DNA of 20,160 bases from Chara braunii (taxonomy: Eukaryota; Streptophyta; Charophyceae; Charales; Characeae): contig BFEA01000404.1 of the NCBI GenBank assembly GCA_003427395.1, positions 1,397,501 to 1,417,660 on the forward strand. Direction: 5' to 3'. The first letter of the stretch is position 1; every line of letters begins with the position of its first letter. The position numbers and the translations under genes were made by a program. The notes under the pieces were generated by a model, which saw only the letters and a program-made list of their open reading frames with translations, did not search any database and had not been told where the DNA came from. Of this stretch, positions 1 to 9,649 are shown piece by piece.

Positions 1-57
<57 letters not shown>
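1..57. repeat. (AG)n microsatellite
   Basis: An almost pure AG dinucleotide tract begins the window and is cut by its edge. Similar long GA/CT tracts occur at 441-519 and at the right edge, so this repeat class is abundant in the source genome. Confidence 0.95.
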
Positions 58-438
58 TGCCTATATGCAGATAGGCATGGCACAGTACCAAGAATCACCA
101 AAGTGAGGAGAAACAACGGTGCAAAGCTACGGAAGACTGGAAAAATGCAATCTGACTCACCAAACTCAGGACTCAGGCCACATACCCATCAGCATCATGT
201 TAAGAAGCAAGGAGCACGACATACATGGATGGAATGTGTCTCCTTTCACAGAACACTCATGGGGAGAACTGCACAGATGAGGTGGGAGAAGGGGATGGCA
301 TGTGAGAGAAGCCAGAGGAAGAGAGTGGCAACTCAAGCACAGTAGTAGAAATAACACTAGTCTCTCCATATCACACAATCATCACGAGATACACTGTCGA
401 GTCTGAACCTCGGAGCAAGTCTCCCTAAAATAGTCACC

Positions 439-440
<2 letters not shown>
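58..440. other. Unassigned intronic sequence
   Basis: Between the two microsatellites no reading frame resembles a known family, and no repeat or RNA structure stands out. It probably belongs to an intron of the host NDA gene, because the first exon seen downstream lies in the middle of that protein. Confidence 0.5.

Positions 441-519
<79 letters not shown>
441..519. repeat. (CT)n microsatellite
   Basis: About 39 uninterrupted CT units. On the minus strand this is a GA tract, and it creates an artefactual Arg-Glu repeat reading frame that should not be read as a protein. Confidence 0.97.
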
Positions 520-521
<2 letters not shown>

Positions 522-729
522 CGGATACTGACCAGTGAAAGATGATGTGTTGAGCTGTCACAGAGTGAAGGCCAGCAAATGGCCGGTAGCAGTCCCAAGC
601 GTTTTAAGGCTTTATAACAAAAAATGGTGTCCTTTGGGACGATAGACAGAAGATTAGCACGGCTCCTGAGCAAGTCTGACAAGCACTAACCAATGACTTG
701 TCCCGAAGAAAAAAAAAACGCATTACCTG

Positions 730-800
730 ACCCATGTGGCTGAATGGTACACACACGGACCTGTTAATCAGCTGTTCATGAGTTTGAATCCTGATGGAAT
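730..800 (+). other. tRNA-like relic, possibly the head of a tRNA-derived SINE
   Basis: TGGCTGAATGG at 737-747 resembles an RNA polymerase III A box. GAGTTTGAATCC at 780-791 resembles a B box/T-loop, about 45 bases further on, which is normal tRNA spacing. Between them CTGTTAATC resembles an anticodon arm with GTT, as in tRNA-Asn. The T-stem does not pair cleanly and no full cloverleaf forms, so this is not a working tRNA gene. It is better read as a decayed tRNA pseudogene or SINE head. Confidence 0.35.
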
Positions 801-1552
801 CAGATAATATCATAGTACAATGTAAAGTTAGGAGGCTTAAGCCACCAGTACATTTCCCAGCCAAAGAATAAAATATGTGGCGTGCATGCAGCTGCAAATT
901 TGGGCTCGGCCCCCAGAGCAAAATGGCTGGCGGCGCCAGGCGGTTTGCGCTGGTTCTTTTGTTTTTGGTGCACAGGCCATTTCCAGCCCAGGAGAAAACT
1001 GCCTTGGAAGTACACTGGTGGTTTCAGCTGAAATTCAGAACAACGGAAAGGAGAAGGATGAGAATGACCCCAGAGATGAAGTCAAAAACGAAAATGAAAA
1101 TTAAGAAGATTGGCCATTGTACTGGAATGAAAAGGTAGGAGTGCAAAGCTACCATGCGTGGGACTATCACTGAGTGCCTCTTCCAACACTTACGGATTTT
1201 GGGACTAAGCTCATAAATTTAAGTCAGTCAGAATCTGTGTTTGCAGCGATGGCAACTGCCTCCTTGGATGATACATGACTGTCGATAGGGCCCGCCCGTG
1301 GGCCCAGAAAGCACAAGTTCAGACTCCAGAGTTGTCTCTCCTGCAGCGGAGCACCGTTATGCGAAGAGGGTTGTCTTCATTGCATTTTCTTTTGCTCGGG
1401 GAGCCAAACCGTTTGTAGACGACTTCAATAGGGAACGGGGTGTTGTAAGCAGTAGAGTGGCCTTGTCATCATGATCTGTTGAGATTCGGCCCTTTGTTCC
1501 AAAAAAAAAAACAAAAAAAAAAACAGGAAGACGAATAATTGAAGAACCCCAA
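801..1552. other. Unassigned intronic sequence
   Basis: No recognised gene, RNA or mobile element. Short open frames at 875-1138 show no family resemblance and no codon pattern. An A-rich run interrupted by C lies at 1501-1523, just before the SINE-like element, and could be a tail of another insertion. Confidence 0.45.
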
Positions 1553-1822
1553 GGACTGAGGTCGTGGGTTCAATTCCCCACGGCATCCATTCGGCTCCCC
1601 ACGACCCCTGAGGCGCACTTGGGTTTAAAGTTTAAACACCTGAGATAGCCGGCTTGCTCCCCCTAGTGGGTCTTGGTAGGGGAGTTATGCCCCCTTTCAT
1701 CCTCACAGGGGGTCAGATTCAACCCTGAGGGGATAGGTAGGCTGGGATGGACTAGATGCCGACCTTTGCTCTGAGGTATGTAGGCAACTAGCGGGAGCCC
1801 CAAAAATTGAGAGAAGAATATA
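1553..1822 (+). mobile_element. tRNA-derived SINE-like element, copy 1
   Basis: Near its left end is a tRNA T-arm: GTGGGTTCAATTCCCCAC (1565-1582) can form a 5-bp stem and contains a near-perfect B box, followed by CGGCATCC as in a tRNA 3' end. A second copy in the same orientation at 6886-7312 shares the T-arm, a middle block (GAGATAG..GGCTTG), a CCCTGAGGG block and the same right end, AAAAATTGAGAGAAGA. A shared tRNA-like head and shared 3' end with a divergent body are typical of a SINE family. The A-box half is missing in both copies. A poly-T tract follows at 1833-1859. Confidence 0.6.
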
Positions 1823-1832
1823 TTCAATATTA

Positions 1833-1833
1833 G

Positions 1834-1859
<26 letters not shown>
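1833..1859. repeat. Poly-T tract
   Basis: A run of about 27 T immediately after the 3' end of SINE-like copy 1. It may be the tail of an element on the opposite strand. Confidence 0.9.
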
Positions 1860-1864
<5 letters not shown>

Positions 1865-2206
1865 CATCAAGGACTGAAGAAGATGAATATATTTTTTTTT
1901 TAGGATGATGTCATGATGAATAATTTAAGACGATAAAGAGCCTTTGTTTTGTACTTCGTTAGGGGCCGGAGAGGCTACCAACCAAGGCTACTGAATAAGA
2001 TGACTGGGTTGACCCATGGTGCTAAGACATCAAGGCTCATTGCATCTGGGTGGTTTGGAGGAACATGTTGGCTTGGAATGATCTGGTGTGGTTGCAGACT
2101 AGACTTTGAGGGTTTGCCAATACAGGGGGAACGTGTAGGAGGGGCGGGGGGCGGAGATGCTGGGTGGTAATTCAATTGGTGGTGTGTATACGGATGTGGT
2201 GATCAG
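1860..2206 (+). other. End of the intron upstream of the first visible NDA exon
   Basis: No gene is recognised. An in-frame TAA lies at about 2169-2171. The only AG between it and the conserved NDA residues is at 2205-2206, so that is taken as the splice acceptor. The sequence before it is T/G-rich and lacks a strong pyrimidine tract. Confidence 0.5.
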
Positions 2207-2411
2207 GTTGAATGTCAAGCTCTTGACGAGGGGGATGCAGGACGCAAGTTCCGAGTGTTTTACGACAAGTTGGTGATTGCAACAGGTGCTGTGGCAATGA
2301 CGTTTAATATAAAAGGGGTGAAAGAGAATGCAATTTTCTTGAGGGAGGTTGGAGATGCAATGGCGATTCGAAGAAAGCTTCTACTCAATCTAATGCTGAG
2401 CGACCTCCCAG
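2207..2411 (+). CDS. NDA: NDA-type alternative NAD(P)H dehydrogenase, internal exon A
   Basis: This exon of about 68 codons encodes part of a type II (rotenone-insensitive) NAD(P)H:ubiquinone oxidoreductase, a single-polypeptide FAD enzyme of the mitochondrial inner membrane that bypasses complex I without pumping protons. The translation contains [10 protein letters not shown], the strand and turn that close the first nucleotide-binding fold, then [14 protein letters not shown] and [16 protein letters not shown], a block characteristic of plant NDA rather than NDB proteins. The exon starts after AG at 2205-2206 in phase 0. It ends at GTATCT (2412) after the first base of a Gly codon (phase 1). 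The frame is open with no damage. Earlier exons lie outside the window. Class is well supported; the exact paralogue and true exon start are less sure. Confidence 0.85.
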
Positions 2412-2429
2412 GTATCTTCCATCATCCTT

Positions 2430-2700
2430 CCTTTTTTTTTTTTTTTTTTTTAAAAAAAAACAGGACCTTATGGTCCTGGCTCCATTCTATTCTGGGGAGC
2501 GTCAGTCCGGTTCCTATTCCACCAGCAAGTCAAAAGGGTATTACATCAAGAGAACTCACTCACGCTTCCTTCCGTCCTGCCGATTCCATCATCCTTCCTA
2601 GTTCTGTTTTTTTTTTTTTCACCTGTTCGTCGAATCAACACCTTAAAATAAAAAAAAAAAATAAAAAAAAAAACGGAGGGTCGCGGCTCGTCAAATCAAT
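2430..2700. repeat. Poly-T/poly-A rich block with a short hairpin
   Basis: Homopolymer runs (T at about 2431-2451, A-rich at 2452-2460 and about 2650-2673) surround CAGGACC-TTAT-GGTCCTG at 2461-2478, a perfect 7-bp stem. A block with GGCTCCATTCTAT followed by GGGGAGC (2478-2500) recurs at 3420-3443, also downstream of a T-rich run. This suggests fragments of one small dispersed repeat. No coding signal is seen. Confidence 0.5.
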
Positions 2701-2712
2701 ACCTCTTTTGGA

Positions 2713-3612
2713 GATCATCACCTTTTTTTCTCGTGCATAGACAAGTCACCACCTTTTTGCTCTTGTTTAGGGATATCATACATTTTTGCTTCTGCACCAT
2801 TTTGATTCTTTCTTGATTTATGAGTCTTACTTGCTCAGGGGCCGTGCTGTTGTTCTCTGTATCATTCCAGTTTCACGGATGTCCCAAGGGACACCCTTTT
2901 GCTCCTTCATAGACAAAGTTGGCACCCCACAGACATGTCATCACCCTTTTGCTCCTATATGGAGTATTATGGACACATCATCACCTTTTTGTTCCTACAA
3001 AGATAGATCATCACCTCTTTGCTCTTGCAATGACTCGTCGTCATCACCTTTTGGCCTCCACAACGTTTTGCTCCTGATGCGCACATCACCAGTGTTTTGC
3101 TCCTGCATAGGCATATCATATCCTTTTTGCTCATGCATGGCGACATCATCATCACCTTTTGGCCTCAGCAACGTTTTGCTCCGACATGTCACCACCATTT
3201 TGCTCCTGCATAGACACATGATCACCTTTTTATTTCTTTGTAGGCACATCATCACCTTTTGCTTTCCACCCTTTTGCCTCTGGATATCATCATCTTGCTC
3301 TGGCATAGACATACTTGCTCCTTCTTTTTTATTATTATTTTTTTTTGAAACATCGCGATCGGACGTAGGGGAGGTGCTGGTAAGAGCAGACACCCCCTCT
3401 ACGGCCGCTGTTTGCTGATGGCTCCATTCTATCGATGGGGAGCTGCACCTGCTGGAAACCGGGTCCAGCGTCCCTCAACATGTAGACACCATCATGAATC
3501 TTTGCTCCTGCATAGACTCATCATCCTTTCGCTTCTTTGTAGACACATCATCACCTTTTTCTTTCCACCCTTTTGCTAAAGATATCATCGTCTCGCTCTG
3601 GCATAGACATCT
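2713..3612 (-). repeat. Diverged minisatellite, about 30-bp unit, coding-type on the minus strand
   Basis: On the plus strand the unit is close to CATCATCACCTTTTTGCTCC followed by TGCATAGACA. It recurs from about 2713 to 3612 with many substitutions and some 20-60-bp spacing changes. Read on the minus strand, the unit is ten codons approximating M-Q-E-Q-K-G-D-D-V-S, and frames at 2995-3393 and 3475-3684 carry repeated QEQ and GDD words. It lies just downstream (minus strand) of the gag-like reading region and could be its old C-terminal repeat tail. A non-repeat segment at about 3315-3475 interrupts it and contains the GGCTCCATTCTAT block. Confidence 0.7.
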
Positions 3613-3671
3613 TTGGGGAAGGTGAACTTGTGACTTCTTCATCGAGTTGCAACCAGGTACCTTGTTGCTAG

Positions 3672-5170
3672 TTAGTAATGGCATTTTTTTTTCAAGGCAT
3701 AAAGTTTTTCATCTTCTAAATGTTCGGACTCCAGGGCTGATGTAGAGCATTCCTCCTCGGGGCCCACCTCCCGATTGTCGTCTAGATTAAAAGCACCCAC
3801 ATAGTACTGGTTCTTAGGCTGCACCTGGTCATCATGCACAGCAAAGTGGTTGCTGCTTCCAAACTGCTTGCAAGGAGGATTCCCCTCGGCTGCCGGAGCA
3901 CGTGAGATGTCAAAGGCCTCGAAATGGACTACCTCTCTCAGGAGGGATTGCAAGGGAGAAAATTTCTGGAATCCTAGCTGGTGAATGTAATCCTCAGTGA
4001 CTATGGCGCCAACATGATCCAAACACATGGTAGTGTTCATCTTAAATCACGCTAGTACATGGACCCAGCCCTGTGGAGAATTGTTCGTCACCTACTTCGA
4101 AAAAGGAGGAGCCGGCATACCACCGATAAAATGCATCGGCGGTCGGTGTCACATTTCGGCCTCTGAATGGGGCCCACGGCCGATGTATGGCATGAACTGG
4201 TGGTTTAAGGCCAAGAGTGGTGAATAACCTACCGAACTCTTGATCCAAGGCCATCATTGTGCCTGTCCATTGTTTCCCCCTCATAGCCAAAATTTTAGTC
4301 CCGGCCTTCAAGGCAAAACATGTGGATCTTCATACCGTTTAATTAATAACACTTCTATGATGGTCACAGGGTTGGTTTCCAACCACTTAAGTAGGTCCAC
4401 TCTAGAATAGCCTGCCTCCGCAGCATTAACCTCCGTGAAGTTCATGACAGGGGGCTCTAAGTGGGTACCCAAAATCACGGATTGATCAGATTCCAGTGTT
4501 CGGGACACCTTGAAATATGCTCTTTGAGCACACCAAGAGGTCACATTAGTTTTCCCATCATATCGAGGAGGAAGTTGTGTGCCACACTTTTGTTAACTCG
4601 TGGAGTGGCAAAGGAGGAACCAGCCATTGCTGATCTTTCACTCAGGCCTGGAGAAGTTGCAGAATTTCTGGTGCTGCCACTTGCTGCAGTGACCCCAGAA
4701 TCTGCATTAAAAGAGCAGTAGAGAGGTGCATGAAATGCCATGAATAGGTGACACAGCAACAACATTAGAAGCATGAGGTAAGGATCATGGAGGATTAGTT
4801 GCTAGAGTCGATTGCAAAGCTGCAAGTTTTTGCAACTGTTCACAATGCTCCTTGGCCATCTTTGCCATAGCATCCCGCAGGTTTTGCACTTCATCAAACA
4901 GCCGGCACACCAGGTCAGGGCCATCATCTAGGAGATGGATAGTGGACAAGACTTTAATGCGAGAGGCTGCCTCTTCTTTTATTTTGTCATCCGTCAAAGA
5001 GGGGACTTTTTCAATAACAACCTCATTAGCGGCAATAATACTCTTCCCCCTGCTTTCCTTTGCACTCTTCTCCTTCTTCAGCGCCTTTACTATGAGTCTC
5101 TCATAAAGTTATTTATCCTCTTTGTCTGCTTCATCCTTCAGAGCTTGCAATTGCTCTGAGGTCGTAGCCA
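3672..5170 (-). pseudogene. Decayed retroelement gag-like reading region
   Basis: Several minus-strand frames follow each other with shifts and stops. At 5170 an ATG opens a charged, helix-rich N-terminus (MATTSEQLQALKDEADKEDK, then a stop TAA in frame) that resumes through 4785-4997 with coiled-coil character. At about 4308-4560 a segment has the outline of an LTR-retrotransposon Gag core: a YDGK word, a helical SRTLESDQ region, and about 80 residues further a LIKRYEDP word. Frames 4042-4311 and 3672-4040 continue at the same strand. The latter contains CLDHVGAIVTEDYIHQLGF, which could be a ruined aspartic-protease segment. I infer an old LTR element unrelated in sequence to the chromovirus nearby. 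The family is not identified. Confidence 0.45.
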
Positions 5171-6803
5171 TCTTAATAGGCGTATTGCTCGGGTTAGAAT
5201 TGAAGTCTCGCCTTCAGCGGGTTGGTCAGGAGAATCGTAGACCGGAGACGGATTCAATAAGACTGTCAAGGTGAGTAGCCTCTTCCTTTTTCTTTGGACG
5301 TGCACTCCTCTTCCCGGTGCTCACTCCCTCAAGAAAGGCGCTCTCCTTTTCCCTCCTCCTCGTATCTTTTCTCAGACAGCGTCTCTATGGGCATCGAGAT
5401 AAATAAAGAATCAATTACGCACAAGAAGAAAGGATAGAACTCCTTGCTGGAGCAGCAATTCATTTGGACTGGAGAATGACAAACAAACAATCAACAACAG
5501 ATAATAACAACAATAGAAGTGTGATCCAACAGCCCAGTCCGGGAAAAGAACAGATAGATCAGATTCAGGAAATGATACAAGTGATGTAATGGAGATTCAA
5601 GGGAATAAGATAGTTGCAAGCCAGGCGCCGAGCCTAGTGTCAGGATTTGCAGAAGAAGACAGTCAAGATCCACTTGAAAGTGAATGTTCTATCCTAGGAT
5701 ACTTTGCTTTCCAGCAAGTCGGAGCAGTGCTTGATGTGGCACTAGAAAAGGTAGCAAGTAAGTTCCTTTCTCACAGGGGTAGCGTCCCACCACTGGGTAT
5801 ACATGCCCCCAGGTAGGCCGGTAACCCTAACCTCCTCCCAAACAGAAGGAGCCTTTACTCAGGGAGAAAGAGAACTGAGCTATGTGTTCCAATCCTAGCT
5901 CTGAGGTACTGAAAAGAAACGACATGCACAGATGGTCCCTACTCAGCGACAACCAATTTCTGAATGGAAAGATGAAAGTACTGTAGAAGGATAAGCAATG
6001 CTAAATAAGATACTCACATCCATCCATCCATCCATCAGGTGAGATAGCAGTCCACAAACACATCCACATCAGCCAAGGTCATAGAGAGTAGGAAAAGAAG
6101 TCTAGCATATCCGGATCAGGCCATGCATCGCCATGCACTCATCCATAGACATCCCCCAGTTACACGAACACTTACGTGTATGGTCGGAATTCTTGAGATG
6201 AAGAGTAACTCACCCCTCTCTATCATATGTCTTCCTGAGTCCTGACCCGATTAGCAACCTCTACTCTAGTGTACCTATCAATCTAGAAGGGTCTGTTGAA
6301 GACCAATCAGCAACTTGAAGTCATTTGGTGCAGTCATGCTACTTCACCACCGAGTTCACCTTCTTGGAGAGAAAGCCCAAAAGACGCTCAATGTCCTGCT
6401 CAAGCTTAGAGTCCTGGTGTGAGTCACCACTCACTCTCTCCTCCCTCCCTACACCTCACAGCGGCACTTTTTGTGTCTCACCACCCTATAAATTCACTCG
6501 GTCAACCTGGTCAGGGTCAGTGTCAACCCTACAACCCCTGAACCAGGTAGGAGCAGCTCCCGCATACATCGCCACCCCACTTCTTCACTAACCAACCCTA
6601 ACCCAAGATTAACTTGCCCTAGTTAACTCGGATTAGGGCTAGGGCTAGGGCAACAAGACATCCTCTCGCCAGCAAGTAAGAGTATACTCGCACTAGGCCC
6701 TCAAAATGGCAGACTCGCAAAATGAGCTGCCAGATTGAGTCCTCCTTTTAGAAGGACTTGATCTATCTGGCCGCTGATTTTGCCTGGTGTGAATATGCCC
6801 TAA
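5171..6803. other. No gene recognised; possible leader of the decayed retroelement
   Basis: Open frames at 5589-5816 and 6325-6591 show no family resemblance. If the gag-like region and the primer-site relic at 6804-6820 belong together, this stretch would be the untranslated leader of that minus-strand element. A (CATC)n microsatellite lies at 6017-6037. At 6636-6652 GGGCTA-type repeats occur. Confidence 0.35.
6017..6037. repeat. (CATC)n microsatellite
   Basis: Five CATC units with a partial one; a simple tetranucleotide repeat. Confidence 0.9.
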
Positions 6804-6829
6804 GTACCGCTCAGATACCAATTGTTATG
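6804..6829 (-). other. Retroelement LTR end and primer-binding-site relic
   Basis: On the minus strand CATAACAAT is followed by TGGTATCTGAGCGGTAC. This resembles the junction of an LTR 3' end (ending in CA) with a primer-binding site for initiator Met-tRNA, TGGTATCAGAGC, with one change. No matching LTR could be followed on either side. It may be the 5' end of the element whose gag-like region ends near 5170. Confidence 0.4.
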
Positions 6830-6885
6830 ATCCTGGCTATCTTGCAGTGCAACAATTCAAAGAACGACAATGTCCACGTAAGTGG

Positions 6886-7312
6886 CACACAGAAGGTCGT
6901 GGGTTCGATTCCCCACGGCATCCATTTGAAGTCCCATGGCCCACTGTGTGGCATACTTCGGGCACACCAATTTGAGATAGTTGGCTTGACCCTCCTGGCT
7001 GGTTGTGGAAATGGTGACTGGTCTTTCCAGCCCACGCCAGGCGTTAGGAGCATGGGTACTGCTCCCTGCACTGAGCAGGGTTAGGTAGTCAGTAGGTGTA
7101 GACCTTACACCCGTAACACTTGCTTGGTGTAGGCTAGGGAATTTAAGCTAGGTTGCTTGTGGGTAGGCTAGATTGTCTGTGCTTGGTTCCCTTGGGTTGC
7201 AGTTCTGGGTTGCCCTGAGGGATGGTAGGTTGTGTGCTGATACATGTGTGAGTAGGTTAGTGTGAGCCACTGTGAGGGGAAAAAAAGTACGAAAAATTGA
7301 GAGAAGAGAATA
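6886..7312 (+). mobile_element. tRNA-derived SINE-like element, copy 2
   Basis: GTGGGTTCGATTCCCCAC at about 6899-6916 forms the T-arm with an exact B box (GGTTCGATTCC), followed by CGGCATCC. The body matches copy 1 (1553-1822) only in blocks: GAGATAG..GGCTTG, CCCTGAGGG..GTAGG and the end AAAAATTGAGAGAAGA (7293-7308). It is longer than copy 1. Its right end lies only about 30 bases from the chromovirus LTR, so the LTR element may have landed in the tail of this copy; the poly-A run at 16491-16545 could then be the displaced tail. Confidence 0.6.
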
Positions 7313-7315
7313 GTG

Positions 7316-7327
7316 AATGCAGCTGTC
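7316..7327. repeat. Left arm of an inverted repeat split by the chromovirus
   Basis: AATGCAGCTGTC here is the reverse complement of GACAGCCTGCATT at 16480-16492 apart from one extra C. Removing the retrotransposon and one AGGA copy would bring the arms to within about 15 bases, forming a hairpin with the insertion point in its loop. Confidence 0.6.
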
Positions 7328-7335
7328 CCCCGACG

Positions 7336-7339
7336 AGGA
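7336..7339. repeat. Target site duplication of the chromovirus, left copy
   Basis: AGGA directly before the LTR's TGCAATC; the same four bases directly follow the other LTR at 16473-16476. Length fits an LTR-element integrase, though four bases can match by chance. Confidence 0.55.
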
Positions 7340-8309
7340 TGCAATCCGACTCGCTTTCTTCTTCAACTCACATGCATGCAACAGATGACAAAGCACACTG
7401 GCACCAAAGCGCCCACTCGAACATCCGAGATATGGAAACCGAGAACACAGTTCAGATGCAAACTCGCTTCAACAGGCTATGGCGCATGAGCGCCTGTACA
7501 TCCCACTCTCGACACTGTGTCCACAGCCACTGTTCACGCACACTCGACTCTGGATCACCCTGAATATCCACGCGTCCACTGTATCACACCCGCTCACACA
7601 CACACTGACACCTATCACTAGATACGGCGGCTATGGCCGCCGACTACTACTAACTATGGCACACTATCTCCTCCTCAGCCCACTTCGACTTCAGGCCTCT
7701 GCAGACCACCTCGCACAAGATGCTAGAGCAGCGCTTCCGCATGGCTTACGCAGGAATGAATGAATGGCTGGACGCTGCCTCTTGATTTATACTTCTGTAA
7801 GTCACTGGTCTGCCCCTTTTCCACCGGGCCCATGGTGCATACAGTCCCTCATGGTACTTGCTGACTGTACAAAGTAAGACTGGGACTGGGTACCGCTGAC
7901 TAAGTGAAGTTGGACTCACCACTTGCCCACTTGCCTCTGACTGAACGTGAGAAATTCTCGAAGGCCACTTCCAGACCTTCCGGAAGTCTGTGGACTCGGC
8001 CTTTCGGAAGTGTAGCAGCTACGACCTTGACCTTTCAGGACTGTAGCAGCTACGACCTTGACCTTTCAGAACTACAGCAGCTATGACCCCTACGCAGGTA
8101 TGACCCCTACTTTGACAGGTCTAAAGTTCAAGACCCGACAACTACTCAGACCTACGACAGGCACCTTTCAACTCCTAACACACAGGTCACGGGTTCAAGA
8201 CACACAGTGTCGACTCTATACTGTACACAGGTAAGGTGAGGCAAGGTAAGGTCTGGGGATCGAGCCCTGCGATCCGCATCTGTGATTGCAAAAGGTGAAA
8301 ACCGTTTCA
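7340..8309 (-). repeat. 3' LTR of the chromovirus
   Basis: It matches 15502-16472 over its whole length. Plus-strand ends are TGCAATC...GTTTCA. It has a 31-bp tandem repeat with one unit fewer than the other LTR, and about 28 extra bases near 7607-7642 that include a perfect CGGCGGC-TATG-GCCGCCG hairpin (7625-7642) absent from the other LTR. A minus-strand TATAAAT at 7785-7791 marks the duplicated promoter. Confidence 0.95.
8006..8090. repeat. 31-bp tandem repeat in the 3' LTR
   Basis: The unit around TGTAGCAGCTACGACCTTGA is present about two full times plus a diverged third. The 5' LTR has one more full unit at 16139-16254, so units were gained or lost after insertion or during reverse transcription. 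Confidence 0.85.
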
Positions 8310-8320
8310 CTCCCGCCGGC
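8310..8320 (-). other. Polypurine tract of the chromovirus
   Basis: On the minus strand GCCGGCGGGAG abuts the TGAAAC start of the 3' LTR. Its position fits the primer for plus-strand synthesis; it is short and contains C residues, so it may be degraded. Confidence 0.5.
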
Positions 8321-8347
8321 CTAAATTCGAGGTCCTCCAAGAATACT

Positions 8348-9133
8348 TCAGTCTAAGAGAGGACCTTTTCCCTTCCTATCTCTCTCGTATGCTTGGACTA
8401 TATTGGGAGTGGTCTCTAGAAGCTCGGTTCGTGTAAACCAGTCGTCCTCTGGTTCCTGAAAAGCGAACCTAACCTTATACTGTTTCTGTGGATGACCTCT
8501 ACCTCCTGTTCTGAAGACATCTTCACCTACGATGCCGTCAATGTTGTACCTTCCATCCATGTCCGGAGGGATCATGGATCTCCGTGATGGAAACTGTTGA
8601 CTTGTGGTACAAGGCAGCAACTTTGACGCATGAAACACCGGGTAGGTGTGGAGGTGCGCTGGAATCTCGACTGTATAGGATGGCCGATCCTCTCTGCCCT
8701 TGATTTCTAAGACTGGCCACGGTCGTCGGTATGCAGGCAGTAACTTTGGCGAGATGTTCTCCTCAAGAGCAAACTCTTTGGACTTGACCCAGACTAAGTC
8801 GCCTACTTGAAACTGTGATGGGCGACGGTGCTTATTGGCTTGCTCTATCATTCTATGTTGGGCCTTCTTGAGGTTCTCTGTGACGGTAGCAATCTCCTTT
8901 CATAGTGTAGTGCAAACTCCCTAGTATCGAGCGGTAGCCTTTGAATCTGGTCCCGATTCAGTCCCTCAAACGGTCTACACGGTCTAAAGGACTTATGTAA
9001 CTCATTGGGAGTGCGACAGGTCGCTAAGTGCATGCTGTTATTGTATGCGCTGGCTACCTTGGGAAGCATCTCATCCCAGTTAAGCTGATCAGGTCTAATA
9101 TGCATTCTGCGAACTTGCTGCATGATTTTTGTT
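8348..9133 (-). pseudogene. Chromovirus integrase C-terminal part and chromodomain
   Basis: Frame 8848-9168 carries the end of the integrase core (QLNWDEMLPKVASAYNNSMH, the usual NWxxxLP..AYN block). A one-base shift near 8895 moves to frame 8348-8851, which opens with a GDLVWVKS-type motif of the integrase C-terminal fold. It then has a VFHASKLLP word and ends in a chromodomain: YNIDGIVGEDVF..., KQYKVRF..., EPEDDWF..., LLE.. IVQAYE. Chromodomains bind histone marks and steer integration in this group. The stop lies about 38 bases before the 3' LTR. Confidence 0.85.
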
Positions 9134-9649
9134 ACGGACTCAGCCAGGGCTCGATCCCTGGTCCTCATGTTACCACCCGCCAGGCTGCTATTTTATTTTT
9201 GAATTGCTGATCTCTGGTTCCTGACTGTTGGCGCCCTCTGCAGTTGGTGCCCGTTCTCAAATCCTCCCTCTGGCACTTTCGGATTTCGATACTTGGCGCC
9301 ATCCGACACTCTGACGCCCAGGCTCAGACCTTCGATTTTCAGTTTAGCCCCGAGGCAAATTGCACTTCTGCCCTCCAGACTCAACTTGAGTCCGGTACTT
9401 AAAACCGGATTCAAGCTGAGTTCGGGGACTCAGTTTTCAGCCTCAGTGCTTGTGCTTCAGTGTGACTTGCTACGACATTGTGTTCGGAATCGAACATTGC
9501 GACTTTGCGACTCACCTCTCCGTGTTTGCGTCTGTCGCATCGAGTCGAGTCCGTGTCAAGTTGAGTGAGTGTGTGTGTGTGTGCTCTCACTCTCTCCCTC
9601 TCCCTCTCCCGACCTCGCCACTCTGCCTCCGCCCCGTCACAATTTTGTT
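9127..9649. mobile_element. Unidentified insertion of about 0.5 kb inside the integrase gene
   Basis: Integrase coding sequence stops after the MNKIV word at about 9640 and resumes at about 9133 with KIMQQVRRMH. The intervening stretch has no pol homology and is flanked by the same minus-strand AACAAAA (plus-strand TTTTGTT at 9127-9133 and 9643-9649), which looks like a target duplication. Inside, CCAGGG-CTCGAT-CCCTGG (9150-9167) is a T-arm-like hairpin with a near-B-box, and the right side has a GT run and a CT-rich tract (about 9567-9610). A SINE or other short non-autonomous element fits; the family is unknown. Confidence 0.55.

Noticed and set aside
434-682. Minus-strand open frame with long Arg-Glu repeat
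   Set aside because: It is only the translation of the CT microsatellite.
875-1138. Open frame that might be an upstream NDA exon
   Set aside because: It lacks the GTGWA-type first nucleotide-binding motif and other residues expected upstream of exon A, and shows no similarity to the family.
1949-2170. Gly/Trp-rich plus-strand open frame just before exon A
   Set aside because: It is in a different frame from exon A and resembles nothing in NDA proteins; treated as intron.
2713-3612. CRISPR-like array
   Set aside because: The repeat is degenerate with no constant-length unique spacers, in plant nuclear DNA with retroelement context; it is a minisatellite.
6620-6655. GGGCTA repeats resembling plant telomere sequence
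   Set aside because: Only about three imperfect units and not TTTAGGG; too short and diverged.
8175-8195. tRNA B-box-like GGTCACGGGTTCAAGAC in the LTR
   Set aside because: It is present in both LTRs without an A box or cloverleaf; part of the LTR, not an RNA gene.
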